Of a stretch of DNA of 64,000 bases, positions 29,941 through 39,148 are shown one piece after another. Below the pieces are notes generated by a model that was not told the DNA's origin, made no database searches, and saw nothing but the letters and a program-made list of their open reading frames with translations. Position numbers and translations under genes: made by a program. How positions within the stretch are numbered: the first letter of the stretch is position 1; the number at the start of each line of letters is the position of its first letter. The DNA comes from Ruminiclostridium josui JCM 17888 (GTDB lineage: Bacteria > Bacillota > Clostridia > Acetivibrionales > DSM-1351): the NCBI RefSeq assembly GCF_000526495.1, contig NZ_JAGE01000001.1:310001-374000 (forward strand), read 5' to 3'.

Positions 29941-29954
29941 GTTCCCGGAGTTAG
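29941..29954. repeat. Right copy of the 14-bp target duplication
   Basis: GTTCCCGGAGTTAG, identical to 28254-28267. Removing one copy plus the insertion restores a normal FN3 module (NSLTPGTHHSYRVRS). Confidence 0.8.
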
Positions 29955-32399
29955 ACTGTTATGAATGTAATTTGTATTTGGGCCATTGTTAACCAGTACT
30001 CCGTCCACCTCTATATCGTACCCGGTTGCACCGGAGACATTGTTCCAAGTAACCGTAACGGAGGTACTCAAAGGTACTGCATTAAGGTTAACAGGTATAT
30101 CCGGCGAAGCGGGAAGTGTGGATTTTGTGATTGGTGCACTCCAGTTGCCGGGGCCTCCTGCATTTTTGGCTCTGACCCGATATGTGTGAGGTGTTCCGGG
30201 ATTAAGACCAACATGTGTATATACAGTGGCAGTATCAGTATTTACAACTGTTCCGTCAACCTCAAGTTCATAACCTATAGCTCCATTTGAAGCATCCCAT
30301 GAGACAGTTATAGTCTTATCTGTGGCGGTAGCAATAATATTTACTGGTGAACCAGGAGGTGCAATAAGGGTTGTCCCACTTACGGAAGGACTAGCAACAG
30401 TTTCTATATTTTCAGCATTTCTTGCTTTTGCAGTAAAGGTATAGGTTTGCTCAGGGGATAAGCCTGAAACAGTAACCTTTTTGTTTGTAAGAGTAATCCA
30501 AGCAGGTGCAGCAGTAAGAGTTCCTTCTTGGGTTACATACTGACTGCCGTTGTTTACACTGATTTGATACTGTGTAGAATCCGAATTATTGTCGGTAGTT
30601 TCAACATCAAGAGTGTAAGACGATGGTTTATTCGCTTCAAGTTTGGGGACAGTAGCCTTAGTGTACACATTCTGTAAACTGGTTGAAATGTGTCCCTTTG
30701 CATCCTTTGCCTCAAACTTTGTAGGATATTGAGTATTTGGTATCAAATTATTCTGAGAAGTGTATGTACCAGAGCCAATCCATGAAGATAACTCAGAACC
30801 AATCGTGTATCTGTAAGGTTCTGTAGCAAGTCCGGATATCCCATCTGTGGCAGAGCCGGTAATTGTTATTGAATCAGTTGTCGACGAACACGCAATCTCT
30901 CCAAGGGTTGGAGCAGACTTGTCTACTTTGAAATTAATAGTCTGAGTAAAAGGCATCGTAGTCCTGCCATCTGTAACCTCATAGGTTATTGCGTGAGCCC
31001 CTTCTGACAGTGAACTCATGTCAATTGGATTAAATGATACTGGCTTGGTTTCTGTAGTGTTATTTACAGACTGAGTATCCCTTGGTGTTGTTTCAGAATC
31101 TATGTAGTATTTACACGTTAAAGTATCATTGTTTTTATCAGAAACACTAATTTGAGGAACAAAATTTGTGTCTGCATCGGAGAATACTTCATTTTGTTTT
31201 GGAGTTATAGCTTCAAAAACAGGAAAATAGTTTATGGAATATTCCCATAAGTCATTGTAATGATTTCCATTACCAACACCGCCGAACATATATAAGTTTC
31301 CGTTAATCTCTGCAACAGAGTTATTTATACGACCGATTGCACCCGACTTTCTTTGTGTCCATGTATCAGTTTTCGGGTCATATTCCCATAAACTGTTCAA
31401 TGCATACCCGGATGAAAAGCCACCAAATATATACATTTTCCCGTATAGTACCACTCCCAGTTGGCTCACTGCTTCAATAGGACCGTCCTTTTTCCTTGTC
31501 CATATATCTATAGCCGGGTTATATTCCCACAATTCATTATAAGTGTTACTTCCATTACTTCCATTACTTCCCCCATATAAATATATTTTACCATCAATTA
31601 TAACAGCTGTTCTATTAGTTCTAGCAAATGGCATACTTGCTTTTTTTGTCCATTTATTTGAAGCAGGATCATATTCCATAACTGAATCTGAAAAAGTCGC
31701 AACACCATTTGCGTAACTACCTCCAAATACATACATTTTATTATTTAGTACAACTGCTGAATGGAAAGCTAAAACACTAGGAGCATCTGCCTTTTTTACC
31801 CATTTATTTGAGCTAGGGTCATATTCCCACAAGTCCTGATAATAGTCGTAATCCCCGTGTCCTCCAAATACATACATTTTATCGTTTATGGCTACCGAGG
31901 TATGCCCATACCTAGAACAAGGGCCGCTAGCCTTTTGTGTCCATGAATTTGCTTCCAGATCATATTCCCATAAATCACCAGAAGCTCTATTTGATTCATT
32001 ATCTCCTCCAAATACATAGATTTTGTTATTTATAACTACAGTACTAGCATAGTCGCGAGCTACGGGAGCACTTTGCTTCTGCGTCCACTTTTCTTCAAAA
32101 GTCGCCTTGTTACCCTTTACGTACCAATAACCGTCGGTATGCACCCCGTCGTCCGGATAAGTTCCGTCCGGAACCAGAATATCGGACTTATTTACGTAAC
32201 TCCTAGTAATTACTCCATTTTCTAATTTGGTATAATATTGAGTATAGTAATACATTGCCGTAACCGCTTTAACTTCATTTCCAAACTTTACAAAGTCTTT
32301 CTTTGCTATAGGATTTCCAACTATAATAATCCCGGACAACACAATAGCCATTGCCAGCAGCAAAGCCATTATCTTCTTACCCGTTTTGTGCAAAAACAT
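29941..32399 (-). pseudogene. 5' part of the kelch-FN3 secreted protein gene
   Basis: About 819 codons. I choose the ATG at 32397-32399 (MFLHKTGKK), which has AAAGGAG nine bases upstream; an ATG 11 codons earlier lies before that site. The order is: signal peptide (IMALLLAMAIVLSGIIIV), a short spacer, six kelch repeats (pattern IYVFGG ... LWEYDP ... W) that should form a beta-propeller, an Ig-like region (VTDGRTTMPFTQTINF...), and FN3 modules. The frame runs into the insertion sequence after NSLTPGT and ends in IS-derived residues. Such secreted kelch-FN3 proteins probably bind surface polymers or the neighbouring Rhs protein; that is inference. The joined gene would encode about 1380 residues. 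Confidence 0.82.
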
Positions 32400-32447
32400 A
32401 ACATAATCTCCTTTTTTAATGAATTTTGTCAAACGATGGATTATATA

Positions 32448-32476
32448 ATATTACCATCATTTACATCCCCTTTCAA
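32448..32476 (-). promoter_or_regulatory. Candidate promoter of the kelch-FN3/Rhs operon
   Basis: On the minus strand TTGAAA (32471-32476), 17 bases, TAATAT (32448-32453), about 50 bases before the ATG at 32399. It lies inside the element near its right end. Confidence 0.5.
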
Positions 32477-32577
32477 TTATGTTCTGTTTTTGCTTTATAA
32501 TTTTATTTCCACATTACAAATGTTTAAAATCCCTACATCCCTTCCCCCTCAACAATTTCAGCAATATATCCATGATA

Positions 32578-32598
32578 TAATGTATTGCTCGTTGTACC
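32578..32598. other. Right attachment junction of the element
   Basis: TAATGTATTGCTCGTTGTACC matches the left junction except for TT instead of CC. To its right is the N-terminal part of the interrupted recombinase. To its left, TATATCCATGAT is the inverted partner of the arm at 7801-7813. The inferred crossover TC is at 32589-32590. Confidence 0.82.
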
Positions 32599-32998
32599 AT
32601 GTATCTATTCCCACGGTTTCATTGTCCTTCAGGCTATCGTATCTGCCGTCAGATGTAATGACTCTCACTCCGTATTCCTCCAGAAAATCAAGGAAAAGCA
32701 GGGTTTTGGCATTGTTTCTTCCCAGTCTTGACAAGTCCTTTAAAACCACAAGATTTATATTGCACGCCATTACGTCTTTTTTCAGTTCTTCAAGAGCATA
32801 CCTTTCAAAGCCTGCACCTGAAACATTGTCATCAACATAAGTTTTATAGATAGTTCCAAAATTATTCTTTTTCACAAAGTCTGCCAAAAGCTTTTTCTGT
32901 GTTTCAATAGTCTCAATATTTTCCTCATTTTCATCTCTGCTTTGCCTTACATATATACCTATATGATAATTGATATCAGGTTTGTTAAATCCAAGCAT
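32589..32998 (-). pseudogene. N-terminal (catalytic) part of the interrupted serine recombinase
   Basis: The first 137 codons of a large serine recombinase: nucleophile S20 in IYVRQSRDE, then VDDNVSGAGFER, LVVLKDLSRLGRN, and the end of the resolvase domain at GIDTWYNE. Past the junction the frame reads ten element-derived codons and stops at 32558. The start has GGGAGGA five to six bases upstream. The remaining 390 codons lie at 6617-7788 on the same strand. At present it could make a stand-alone catalytic domain without DNA-binding parts, which should be inactive. Confidence 0.88.
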
Positions 32999-33078
32999 GG
33001 CATCCTCCCTATTTTTGAATTAATCTGGATAAATACTATTCTATTTATATTCAAGTGTTTCAGAATATAAAAATTGTC

Positions 33079-33127
33079 CATGAAAAAGGCATACTAACCG
33101 ATTAACAGTTAGTATGCCTTTTTCATG
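33079..33127 (-). terminator. Intrinsic terminator of the esterase gene
   Basis: A perfect 20-bp inverted repeat at 33079-33098 / 33108-33127 (ends CATGAAAAAGGCATAC) with a 9-base loop. It can act in both directions. Confidence 0.85.
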
Positions 33128-33143
33128 TAAGAATTCTTTTGTA

Positions 33144-34073
33144 TTATAGCTTTTTTCCCTCTGAAGTAGGAAGCATTTCATCAAGATACTCATTAATTAA
33201 TTCAGCAGGTTTATGACCAGGTTTTTCAAAACCAAGTATCATATTGCAATGAGCATAGCCTTTGACAATAAATAATCTTGCATCTTTAGCCCCTTTTTCA
33301 ACTAGCTTGTTATGTAATTCTATGGAATTTGTTTTGGGAACCAGCCAGTCATCACCTCCATGCAGTATCAGACAAGGTGGTTCTTTTCCAGTTATATGTG
33401 AAACAGGGGAACATTCAACTTTATTATCATCTCCCCCTAACATTGCGATTATTGCTGCACTCAACATAGGGGGCATGTAATTTTCCGGAAGGTTAAAATC
33501 ATGAATACCGCTTAAAGGTATCCAGCACTTAACTTTTTTAATATCTATATCATATTTTTGATGCCATTTAACTCCTGTTACAAGAAGAGCTGCCAAATGT
33601 CCTCCTGCAGAATGTCCTACTACACAAATTCTATTAGGATCTCCGCCATACTCATGTATGTTTTCCTGTACCCACTTAAGAGCTTTAGCACAGTCTTCTA
33701 TTATTGCAGGATGTGTTACATTAGGTGATAACCTATAATTTATGGAAACAACCGTATATCCATTTTTTATCCAGTCATGTGCTACAAATCTTGTATTACT
33801 TTTATCTTCATTTGTCCAGCCACCTCCATGTATATAGAAAATAACTGGTCGTTTCTTTTTTTCTGGAGTTTTTAAGTGGTGAATGTCAAGTCTTTGCAGC
33901 GGATCTTCACTATATGGCCTTGCAAAGTAATCCTGACGCTTGGGGTCTGGTGTAGCGTAAAGAAACGGATACTCTAGTCCACATTGTCCATAAAATGCCC
34001 AATCCCTCTCCTGGATTGAGTTTAACGGTTCTTCCGAATCTACAAACTGCCTATAATCAGTCTCATAATTCAT
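33144..34073 (-). CDS. Alpha/beta hydrolase, esterase/lipase of the HSL or BD-FAE type
   Basis: A 309-residue cytoplasmic esterase. The oxyanion motif HGGGW lies near residue 81, the nucleophile elbow GHSAGG around S155, the acid in HGGDDWLVP, and the base histidine in GYAHCN. The combination matches small-carboxylester hydrolases related to hormone-sensitive lipase or bifunctional deacetylase/feruloyl esterases. The substrate is unknown; in a plant-polymer degrader it may clip acetyl or feruloyl groups from imported oligosaccharides. There is no signal peptide. GGAGG lies ten bases before the ATG. It is a single-gene unit with its own terminator, just outside the integrated element. Confidence 0.85.
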   Translation of the reverse strand: MNYETDYRQFVDSEEPLNSIQERDWAFYGQCGLEYPFLYATPDPKRQDYFARPYSEDPLQRLDIHHLKTPEKKKRPVIFYIHGGGWTNEDKSNTRFVAHDWIKNGYTVVSINYRLSPNVTHPAIIEDCAKALKWVQENIHEYGGDPNRICVVGHSAGGHLAALLVTGVKWHQKYDIDIKKVKCWIPLSGIHDFNLPENYMPPMLSAAIIAMLGGDDNKVECSPVSHITGKEPPCLILHGGDDWLVPKTNSIELHNKLVEKGAKDARLFIVKGYAHCNMILGFEKPGHKPAELINEYLDEMLPTSEGKKL

Positions 34074-34192
34074 AATTTTTCTGCCTCCGTATTTAGGTTA
34101 TGACATTGATTTTAATATCACTTTGTAGATTCTACAAAATATTTACATATTCCTCCTATTTGTACAATATTTTTTAAAATTTACATCTAATT

Positions 34193-34987
34193 CTAAACTT
34201 TCAAATCTCTGTTTTTGTAAAATAAATAAGTTGAACTTACAAAAATTATCACAAGTACAATACATAAAACTACTATTGAAACGTCAATACTCTTCCCGTC
34301 AACTATATCCTTGTAACTGAAATATTTAAAAGGCGAAAAGACATTAATTACATTCACTTTATCTGTCAAATCAGTAATCTTAGCTATTATAAAGCTTCCC
34401 ATAAGTATTCCTGCTGACCATGCCCCTGATACTTTTGGTTTTTTCATTACAGAAGCAAGAGCTGCACCTAAAGACAAAAACACAATCTGAACAATAAACA
34501 TACTCACAAAAAATATTACAATCTTCTTTGTAACGTACTCACCCTTGTTATAAGCATTAACCATCATTAACGATGAGACAAAGCTCACCAGGTTAATAAT
34601 CAACACATTTACTAAAGCTGCAAAAAACTTTGAAGTAATTACATTTATACGGGATACAGGTTTTACCATTAAAAATTCTGTGGTTTTATCCCTTTCTTCT
34701 TTTGCTATTATTCCGCTTCCCAGCAACACTGCATGTATGGCCGACGCAAGCTCAATATATACAAACAACATTGCGAAATATCCTGCCATTGTTGTTATAT
34801 CAAAAGAGCCCATTCCCATAAGTGCCTTTATGGAATACGGCATTTTATCAAAGACATTACTACCTCCCACACTCGAAGAGTAAGCCGTAAATTCTTCCAT
34901 GCTCCCCATTATCAATAAAACCATGCAAACGCTCCATATAATCAAAGCTTTTAGGTTTGCCTTCAATTCTCTTAAAAAAATATTCAT
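34193..34987 (-). CDS. ABC-2 type transporter permease
   Basis: A 264-residue membrane protein with about six hydrophobic segments of the ABC-2 permease type, including the conserved stretch IIAKEERDKTTEFLMVKPVSR between segments. The ATG at 34985-34987 (MNIFLREL) has AAGGGAGG in front, better than an upstream in-frame start eight codons earlier. It pairs with the paralogous permease at 35016 and the ATPase at 35825 in one operon. The cargo is unknown; similar TetR-linked systems export drugs, bacitracin-like peptides or lipids. Confidence 0.88.
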   Translation of the reverse strand: MNIFLRELKANLKALIIWSVCMVLLIMGSMEEFTAYSSSVGGSNVFDKMPYSIKALMGMGSFDITTMAGYFAMLFVYIELASAIHAVLLGSGIIAKEERDKTTEFLMVKPVSRINVITSKFFAALVNVLIINLVSFVSSLMMVNAYNKGEYVTKKIVIFFVSMFIVQIVFLSLGAALASVMKKPKVSGAWSAGILMGSFIIAKITDLTDKVNVINVFSPFKYFSYKDIVDGKSIDVSIVVLCIVLVIIFVSSTYLFYKNRDLKV

Positions 34988-35015
34988 AAAGCCTCCCTTA
35001 GCTAATCCCAAGCAG

Positions 35016-35819
35016 TTAACTCACTGCATGGATATCCTTCCTTATATATATTATAAAACTGGCAATAATAGCTGTAGCTACTATTACAGCAGATGCAACG
35101 AGGTATGTAGCCTCATAGCTGGCATTCTTAATAATATAGGCTAAATCAAAATATTTAAAAGGAGATATATACCGCACTTTATCGGCACTTTTTCCTAAAG
35201 AAATAATAATACTTATCAAGTAAAACCCAAAAACCACGCCAAAGGATATTGGAAGAATGGATTTCAGCTTCTTAAAAAATACTGATACAACCATGCCTAT
35301 TGACATAAAAATAATCTGCATAAAAAACAATGTCAGGTTTATCATAAAAAACAGCTTATTGCTGAAATCTTCTGTCTTAACAGCATTGGCTATGCAAAAT
35401 GTTGCCACATAAAACCCAAAATTGGTAGCAACTATAGTTGTAAAGGCAGCAAACACCTTTGCACTGATTATTGAACTGCGGGAAACAGGCTTAACAAGCA
35501 AAAAATCTGCCGTACGTTCCCTGGATTCTCTTGAAAGTATGGAAATACCAAGATTCATCCCCTGTATAGTCCCGCAAAGTGTTATAAACGAAAATACCAT
35601 AGAATAAAAGCCCAATAAGGATGCAATATTATCTAAATTTATCCCAAGCATATCCCTTATTTCAGGATTATAATTGGCAAGGAGGTTTTTAAATCCTTCA
35701 GCATCAGCAGCTACAGTAGGATATATGCAAAGATAGAGTGCCGATAAAGCTATCAAACTAATTGTCCATATAGTAGCAGTTTTTCTCATGGATTTGAGCT
35801 CATGCAGAAAAATATTCAT
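35016..35819 (-). CDS. ABC-2 type transporter permease
   Basis: A 267-residue permease with six membrane segments and the family stretch ILSRESRERTADFLLVKPVSR, a paralogue of the next gene. I prefer the ATG at 35817-35819 (MNIFLHEL), ten bases after AGGAGG. A TTG three codons earlier is too close to that site. It lies immediately downstream of the ATPase gene, with overlapping or nearly overlapping ends, which suggests translational coupling. The two permeases probably form a heterodimer. Confidence 0.88.
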   Translation of the reverse strand: MNIFLHELKSMRKTATIWTISLIALSALYLCIYPTVAADAEGFKNLLANYNPEIRDMLGINLDNIASLLGFYSMVFSFITLCGTIQGMNLGISILSRESRERTADFLLVKPVSRSSIISAKVFAAFTTIVATNFGFYVATFCIANAVKTEDFSNKLFFMINLTLFFMQIIFMSIGMVVSVFFKKLKSILPISFGVVFGFYLISIIISLGKSADKVRYISPFKYFDLAYIIKNASYEATYLVASAVIVATAIIASFIIYIRKDIHAVS

Positions 35820-35824
35820 ATAAC

Positions 35825-36706
35825 TCAATCCTCCTTTACATAATAGTGCATGAAGATTTCCTCAAGGTCAGGTTCTTCGATTGAAATATTCCTTAGTTGA
35901 ATATCAGCTATCTTTTTCATAATCAAGTTAATATTGCCTTTAAAGATGAAATTAATATTGTTACCTTTAGTTTCCAGTTTACTAACACCCTTTATATCAA
36001 ATACATCCTTTGAGACTATTTCTTTAGTTTCAATGCTAAACTTCTTATAACTGTTTTCCTGAAGAGTGCTCATCTTTTCAAGCTTTATAATCTTACCGTC
36101 TTTTATAAAGGCCACTCTGCTGCACATTTTCTGAACCTCACTTAGAATATGTGAAGAAAAGAACACCGTCGCTCCCTTATGGTTTTCCTCTGCAATAAGT
36201 TCAAAAAATTTCTGTTGCATGAGAGGATCAAGTCCGCTGGTAGGTTCGTCAAGAATAATCAACTTCGGTTCATGAAGCAATCCTTGGACAATACCTACCT
36301 TTTTCTTATTTCCAAAGGAAAGGTCCTCTATTTTCTTTTTCAAATCGAGGTCCATTGCTTCTGCAAGTTCTTTAATTCTAGTGGTACAGTCTTTTTTATA
36401 AAAGCTGGCTGAATATTTTAACAGATCTATTACCCTCATATTATCATAATAAAAAACCTCTGAAGGAAGATACCCCACTTCTCTTCTTACCTCAGGATAC
36501 TTTATGCAGCTTTTACCAAATATAGTTGCACTCCCCTCAGAGGGATAAATAAGACCAAGGAGAGTTCGGATGGTGGTTGACTTCCCAGCTCCATTAGGTC
36601 CGATAAACCCGAAAATCTCGCCCTCTTCTACGCTGAGATTAATATTATTTATGCCTCTGGCCTTGCCATAACTTTTTGTAAGATTCTTAATTTCAATGAC
36701 ACTCAT
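35825..36706 (-). CDS. ABC transporter ATP-binding protein
   Basis: The 293-residue ATPase powers the two permeases. It has a Walker A motif GPNGAGKST, signature LSFGNKKKVG (a slightly unusual form of LSGGQ), Walker B LIILDEPTSGLDP and the switch region FFSSHILSEVQ. A C-terminal extension of about 70 residues is usual for the CcmA/NatA-like ABC-2 group. The ATG has AAGGAGGAG before it and overlaps the end of the TetR gene by four bases, so regulator and transporter are translationally coupled. Confidence 0.92.
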   Translation of the reverse strand: MSVIEIKNLTKSYGKARGINNINLSVEEGEIFGFIGPNGAGKSTTIRTLLGLIYPSEGSATIFGKSCIKYPEVRREVGYLPSEVFYYDNMRVIDLLKYSASFYKKDCTTRIKELAEAMDLDLKKKIEDLSFGNKKKVGIVQGLLHEPKLIILDEPTSGLDPLMQQKFFELIAEENHKGATVFFSSHILSEVQKMCSRVAFIKDGKIIKLEKMSTLQENSYKKFSIETKEIVSKDVFDIKGVSKLETKGNNINFIFKGNINLIMKKIADIQLRNISIEEPDLEEIFMHYYVKED

Positions 36707-37314
36707 AAATACTCCTCCTTATAAAAATTGTCCCTGAGCAAATCCATACATTCATAAAATTCCTTTAGCATAGCATCTAAATCCAGTGTAGAAACGGACA
36801 ATTGACTAGTGTACCCTTCAGCCATCCATATAAGCATTTTTAGCACCAGTTTGGGGTCAATACCTTCTTTAAATTTTGAAGTATCCATTCCTTCAAAAGC
36901 GATTTTATCTCTATAGTCATCTCCAATGGCAAGCAGGGATGTAATATCTGACTTTACTTCCGGGTCAGACTCAAAATATGCACTGATTAGAAAAGCAGGA
37001 ATACTAGTATGCTTCCTCATTACTGATGCCTTAATCTCGGCTGATTCCTTGATTCTATCAAAGAAATCAGTAACAGTGTAATCAAAACCATTTTTTATTT
37101 CATTAATAATGATGTCAGTACACATTTTTATCAAGTACAGGTACAAGTCCTTTTTTGTCCCAAAGTAATGAAATACCATAGCTTTTGAAATATCAGCGCC
37201 TTTGGCTATATCACTTACTGAAGTTTTCTTATAGCCATTTGCACCAAATGATTTAAGTGCTGCATCAACAATTCTTTTTCTTTTCTCCTCAGGTAGGTTT
37301 AAAAACTTATCCAA
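36703..37314 (-). CDS. TetR family transcriptional regulator
   Basis: A 203-residue repressor with an N-terminal TetR HTH (RIVDAALKSFGANGYKKTSVSDIAKGADISKAMVFHYFGTK, about 13-52) and a helical ligand domain. It is the first gene of the operon with the ABC-2 exporter, and two palindromes lie just upstream, so it probably represses its own operon until an exported compound binds. The ligand is unknown. Confidence 0.9.
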   Translation of the reverse strand: MDKFLNLPEEKRKRIVDAALKSFGANGYKKTSVSDIAKGADISKAMVFHYFGTKKDLYLYLIKMCTDIIINEIKNGFDYTVTDFFDRIKESAEIKASVMRKHTSIPAFLISAYFESDPEVKSDITSLLAIGDDYRDKIAFEGMDTSKFKEGIDPKLVLKMLIWMAEGYTSQLSVSTLDLDAMLKEFYECMDLLRDNFYKEEYL

Positions 37315-37331
37315 AATATCACCTCAAATAT

Positions 37332-37381
37332 TATCAACCAAATCGGTTGATAATAGAATATCATTATAAACCGATTCGGTC
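37332..37381. promoter_or_regulatory. Two palindromes before the TetR-ABC operon, candidate operators
   Basis: TATCAACC-AAATC-GGTTGATA (37332-37352, perfect 8-bp arms) and AACCGATTCGGTC (37369-37381) share the pattern AACC-rAw-TCGGT and are about 35 bases apart. Size and position fit TetR sites. Confidence 0.65.
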
Positions 37382-37392
37382 AATGATTATAC

Positions 37393-37463
37393 AAAAAAAA
37401 GCATAACAACCGCACTATATGAGTACTTACAGGCTAGTCACATTACGGTTATTATGCTTTTTT
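37393..37463 (-). terminator. Intrinsic terminator of the dockerin-esterase gene
   Basis: AAAAGCATAACAACCG (37397-37412) pairs with CGGTTATTATGCTTTT (37446-37461) with one mismatch, and a T-run follows on the minus strand. Confidence 0.75.
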
Positions 37464-37485
37464 AAATTATTATATTTAGAGAAAA

Positions 37486-38796
37486 TTACCACCCTAAATC
37501 AGCTTTTATGGTTTCAGCAAGCTGGTTTGCCATCAGCTCATGTGTTTTAACACTAGGATGCCAGTCCTCACCGTAGCCGTTTGATTCAACCTGTACTGGA
37601 AATTCTATGAAATGAATCTTTGAATCCCCAGAAGTATTTTTCTGGTCAACAACACTTGTTATGGCATCCTTGCACTTTGCAAGCTGATCCCAAGACAGCA
37701 TTGGGCCTACTGCACAATAGATATGGGCATCAGGATACTGTCCTCTTATTTGGGTTACAAATTTTTCGTATGCCGCTGCAAAGGTTGTTTTATCAATAGA
37801 ACCAGTACTAAAGTCATTTGTACCCAGATTGATTACAACTACCTGAGGAGTCCATTTACTTGTATCCCAAGTGAGGGTTGTATTGTAAGGAAGAACTCTT
37901 GGATAAACTTCAGGCATTAGTTCATTAAGATCCCCACCATAGTTTTGTACCAACCCTTTTCCTGACCAGCAAACAGTTATCGGGTCAGCCTTCAAAAGTC
38001 TGGCAGTTATTGCTCCGTATGCCATATACGCATTTTCATTTTTGTTGGTAAATGACTGATACTGGCTTGTTCCTTCATTACCGTATCCACAGGTAATAGA
38101 ATCACCAATAAATTCTATTCTTCTTGAAGAAGGTGAAGGAGCAGGCAACAAGCCGCCTCCGATAATTTTAAAGCCTAAGAATTGTGTTTCACCAATCCAA
38201 GCTTCAGTTCTTCTAACCAGTTCAATTGTATGTATTATACCGTCTTGAAGGTCGGAAGCAAGGGTAACTGTAGAAGTCCCGGCAGGAACATTAACAGGTG
38301 CTTTTACAATGCCGTCGATTATTACATTAAACCAGTTATCACCTGATGATTTAATAGTTGCACTGATTGTGGTTCCGGTAAAGTTAGCCTTTATAGTTGA
38401 AGTGCTCCATGCAAACTTTGGTCCAGCAGGATCACTGGTATCAAATCTGCCAACTAGCAACACACCCGGTTCCGACGGTGTATAATTGATTGGCAGGGTC
38501 TTAATCATACCCAATAGATATTGTTTCAAAATAGCAAAGTCCATTGCATCCAATGCACTATCACCATTTAAATCCATATAATAGTAGTAATCAGTATTCT
38601 GCTCCATCAAATATTGCTTGAATTTCATAAAATCCAAAGCATCCACATTTCTGTCATTGTTGAAGTCACCATATACTCCTGGTGGCTCAAGTGCAGAAAC
38701 GCTAGTGCTTCCTACACAATTAAAAAATAATGTAAAAAGAAGTGAAAATACAACTAAAAAAGCCCCTGTTTTTCTTGTCATTGTTATTTTTCTCAT
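37486..38796 (-). CDS. Cellulosomal CE2-type acetyl esterase with N-terminal dockerin
   Basis: A 436-residue secreted enzyme. The signal peptide (1-36) ends near SVSA-L. A type I dockerin follows at about 41-98, with two calcium-binding repeats (GDFNNDRNVDALDFMKFKQYL and MDLNGDSALDAMDFAILKQYL). A beta-sandwich of the CE2 N-terminal type comes next (about 110-220), then an SGNH hydrolase with GDSITCGYG, GTNDF and a catalytic DWHPS. CE2 enzymes remove acetyl groups from xylan or mannan, and the dockerin anchors the enzyme to the scaffoldin. Dockerins are usually C-terminal, so the N-terminal place is less common. AGGAG lies ten bases before the ATG. Transcribed alone. Confidence 0.9.
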   Translation of the reverse strand: MRKITMTRKTGAFLVVFSLLFTLFFNCVGSTSVSALEPPGVYGDFNNDRNVDALDFMKFKQYLMEQNTDYYYYMDLNGDSALDAMDFAILKQYLLGMIKTLPINYTPSEPGVLLVGRFDTSDPAGPKFAWSTSTIKANFTGTTISATIKSSGDNWFNVIIDGIVKAPVNVPAGTSTVTLASDLQDGIIHTIELVRRTEAWIGETQFLGFKIIGGGLLPAPSPSSRRIEFIGDSITCGYGNEGTSQYQSFTNKNENAYMAYGAITARLLKADPITVCWSGKGLVQNYGGDLNELMPEVYPRVLPYNTTLTWDTSKWTPQVVVINLGTNDFSTGSIDKTTFAAAYEKFVTQIRGQYPDAHIYCAVGPMLSWDQLAKCKDAITSVVDQKNTSGDSKIHFIEFPVQVESNGYGEDWHPSVKTHELMANQLAETIKADLGW

Positions 38797-39148
38797 ATTA
38801 AAAAACTCCTATATTCTTATTTTCTAAAAAATAGCTTAAAACCTTAATTTTGAAATATAATTTGCAGCATCCCCCCCTATAAATAAAGTCAGGAAATACC
38901 GGTAGAATACAGGAATAATACAAAGATTACTATAGAATTTTATAAGAAAGATGTGTATCGTTAGCAAAAGTATGTTAGTTGTTTATGTAATTAAAAAAAC
39001 CGGTACTGCTTAACCTAAAATAAATGTCCCACCTCCCAATTCAAATGATAATTCATTTTCCAAGAAATACTTTAATATTAACTTTTAAAAAATTCAATAT
39101 TAAAAATTGTACTCCTTTATATGAAAAAAATATTCACCTCATATAATA

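Larger units (their letters stand above)
7788..32589. mobile_element. 24.8-kb integrative element inserted in a serine recombinase gene
   Basis: The boundaries are defined by a shared att core at both ends and by exact restoration of the reading frame of the interrupted recombinase. The content includes a 65-aa ORF and an intact large serine recombinase next to the left end, a receiver-XRE two-component system, AidA/PixA-like proteins, remnants and an IS110. The right part carries an Rhs polymorphic toxin with a likely immunity gene and an IS30-interrupted kelch-FN3 gene. No phage structural, replication or conjugation genes are seen. It therefore resembles a non-self-transmissible integrative or skin-like element carrying toxin cargo. 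The integrase assignment rests on position. Confidence 0.82.

Noticed and set aside
28254-29954. The repeated GTTCCCGGAGTTAG as mere homology between FN3 modules
   Set aside because: The other modules diverge in these codons, while joining at this repeat recreates one complete normal module. A target duplication explains it better.
7788-32589. Classification of the element as a prophage or conjugative element
   Set aside because: No capsid, terminase, tail, relaxase, type IV secretion or replication gene could be recognised.
6617-32998. Two recombinase fragments treated as unrelated remnants
   Set aside because: Same strand, complementary halves, shared 21-bp junction sequence, symmetric inner arms and an exactly restored frame make one interrupted gene far more likely.
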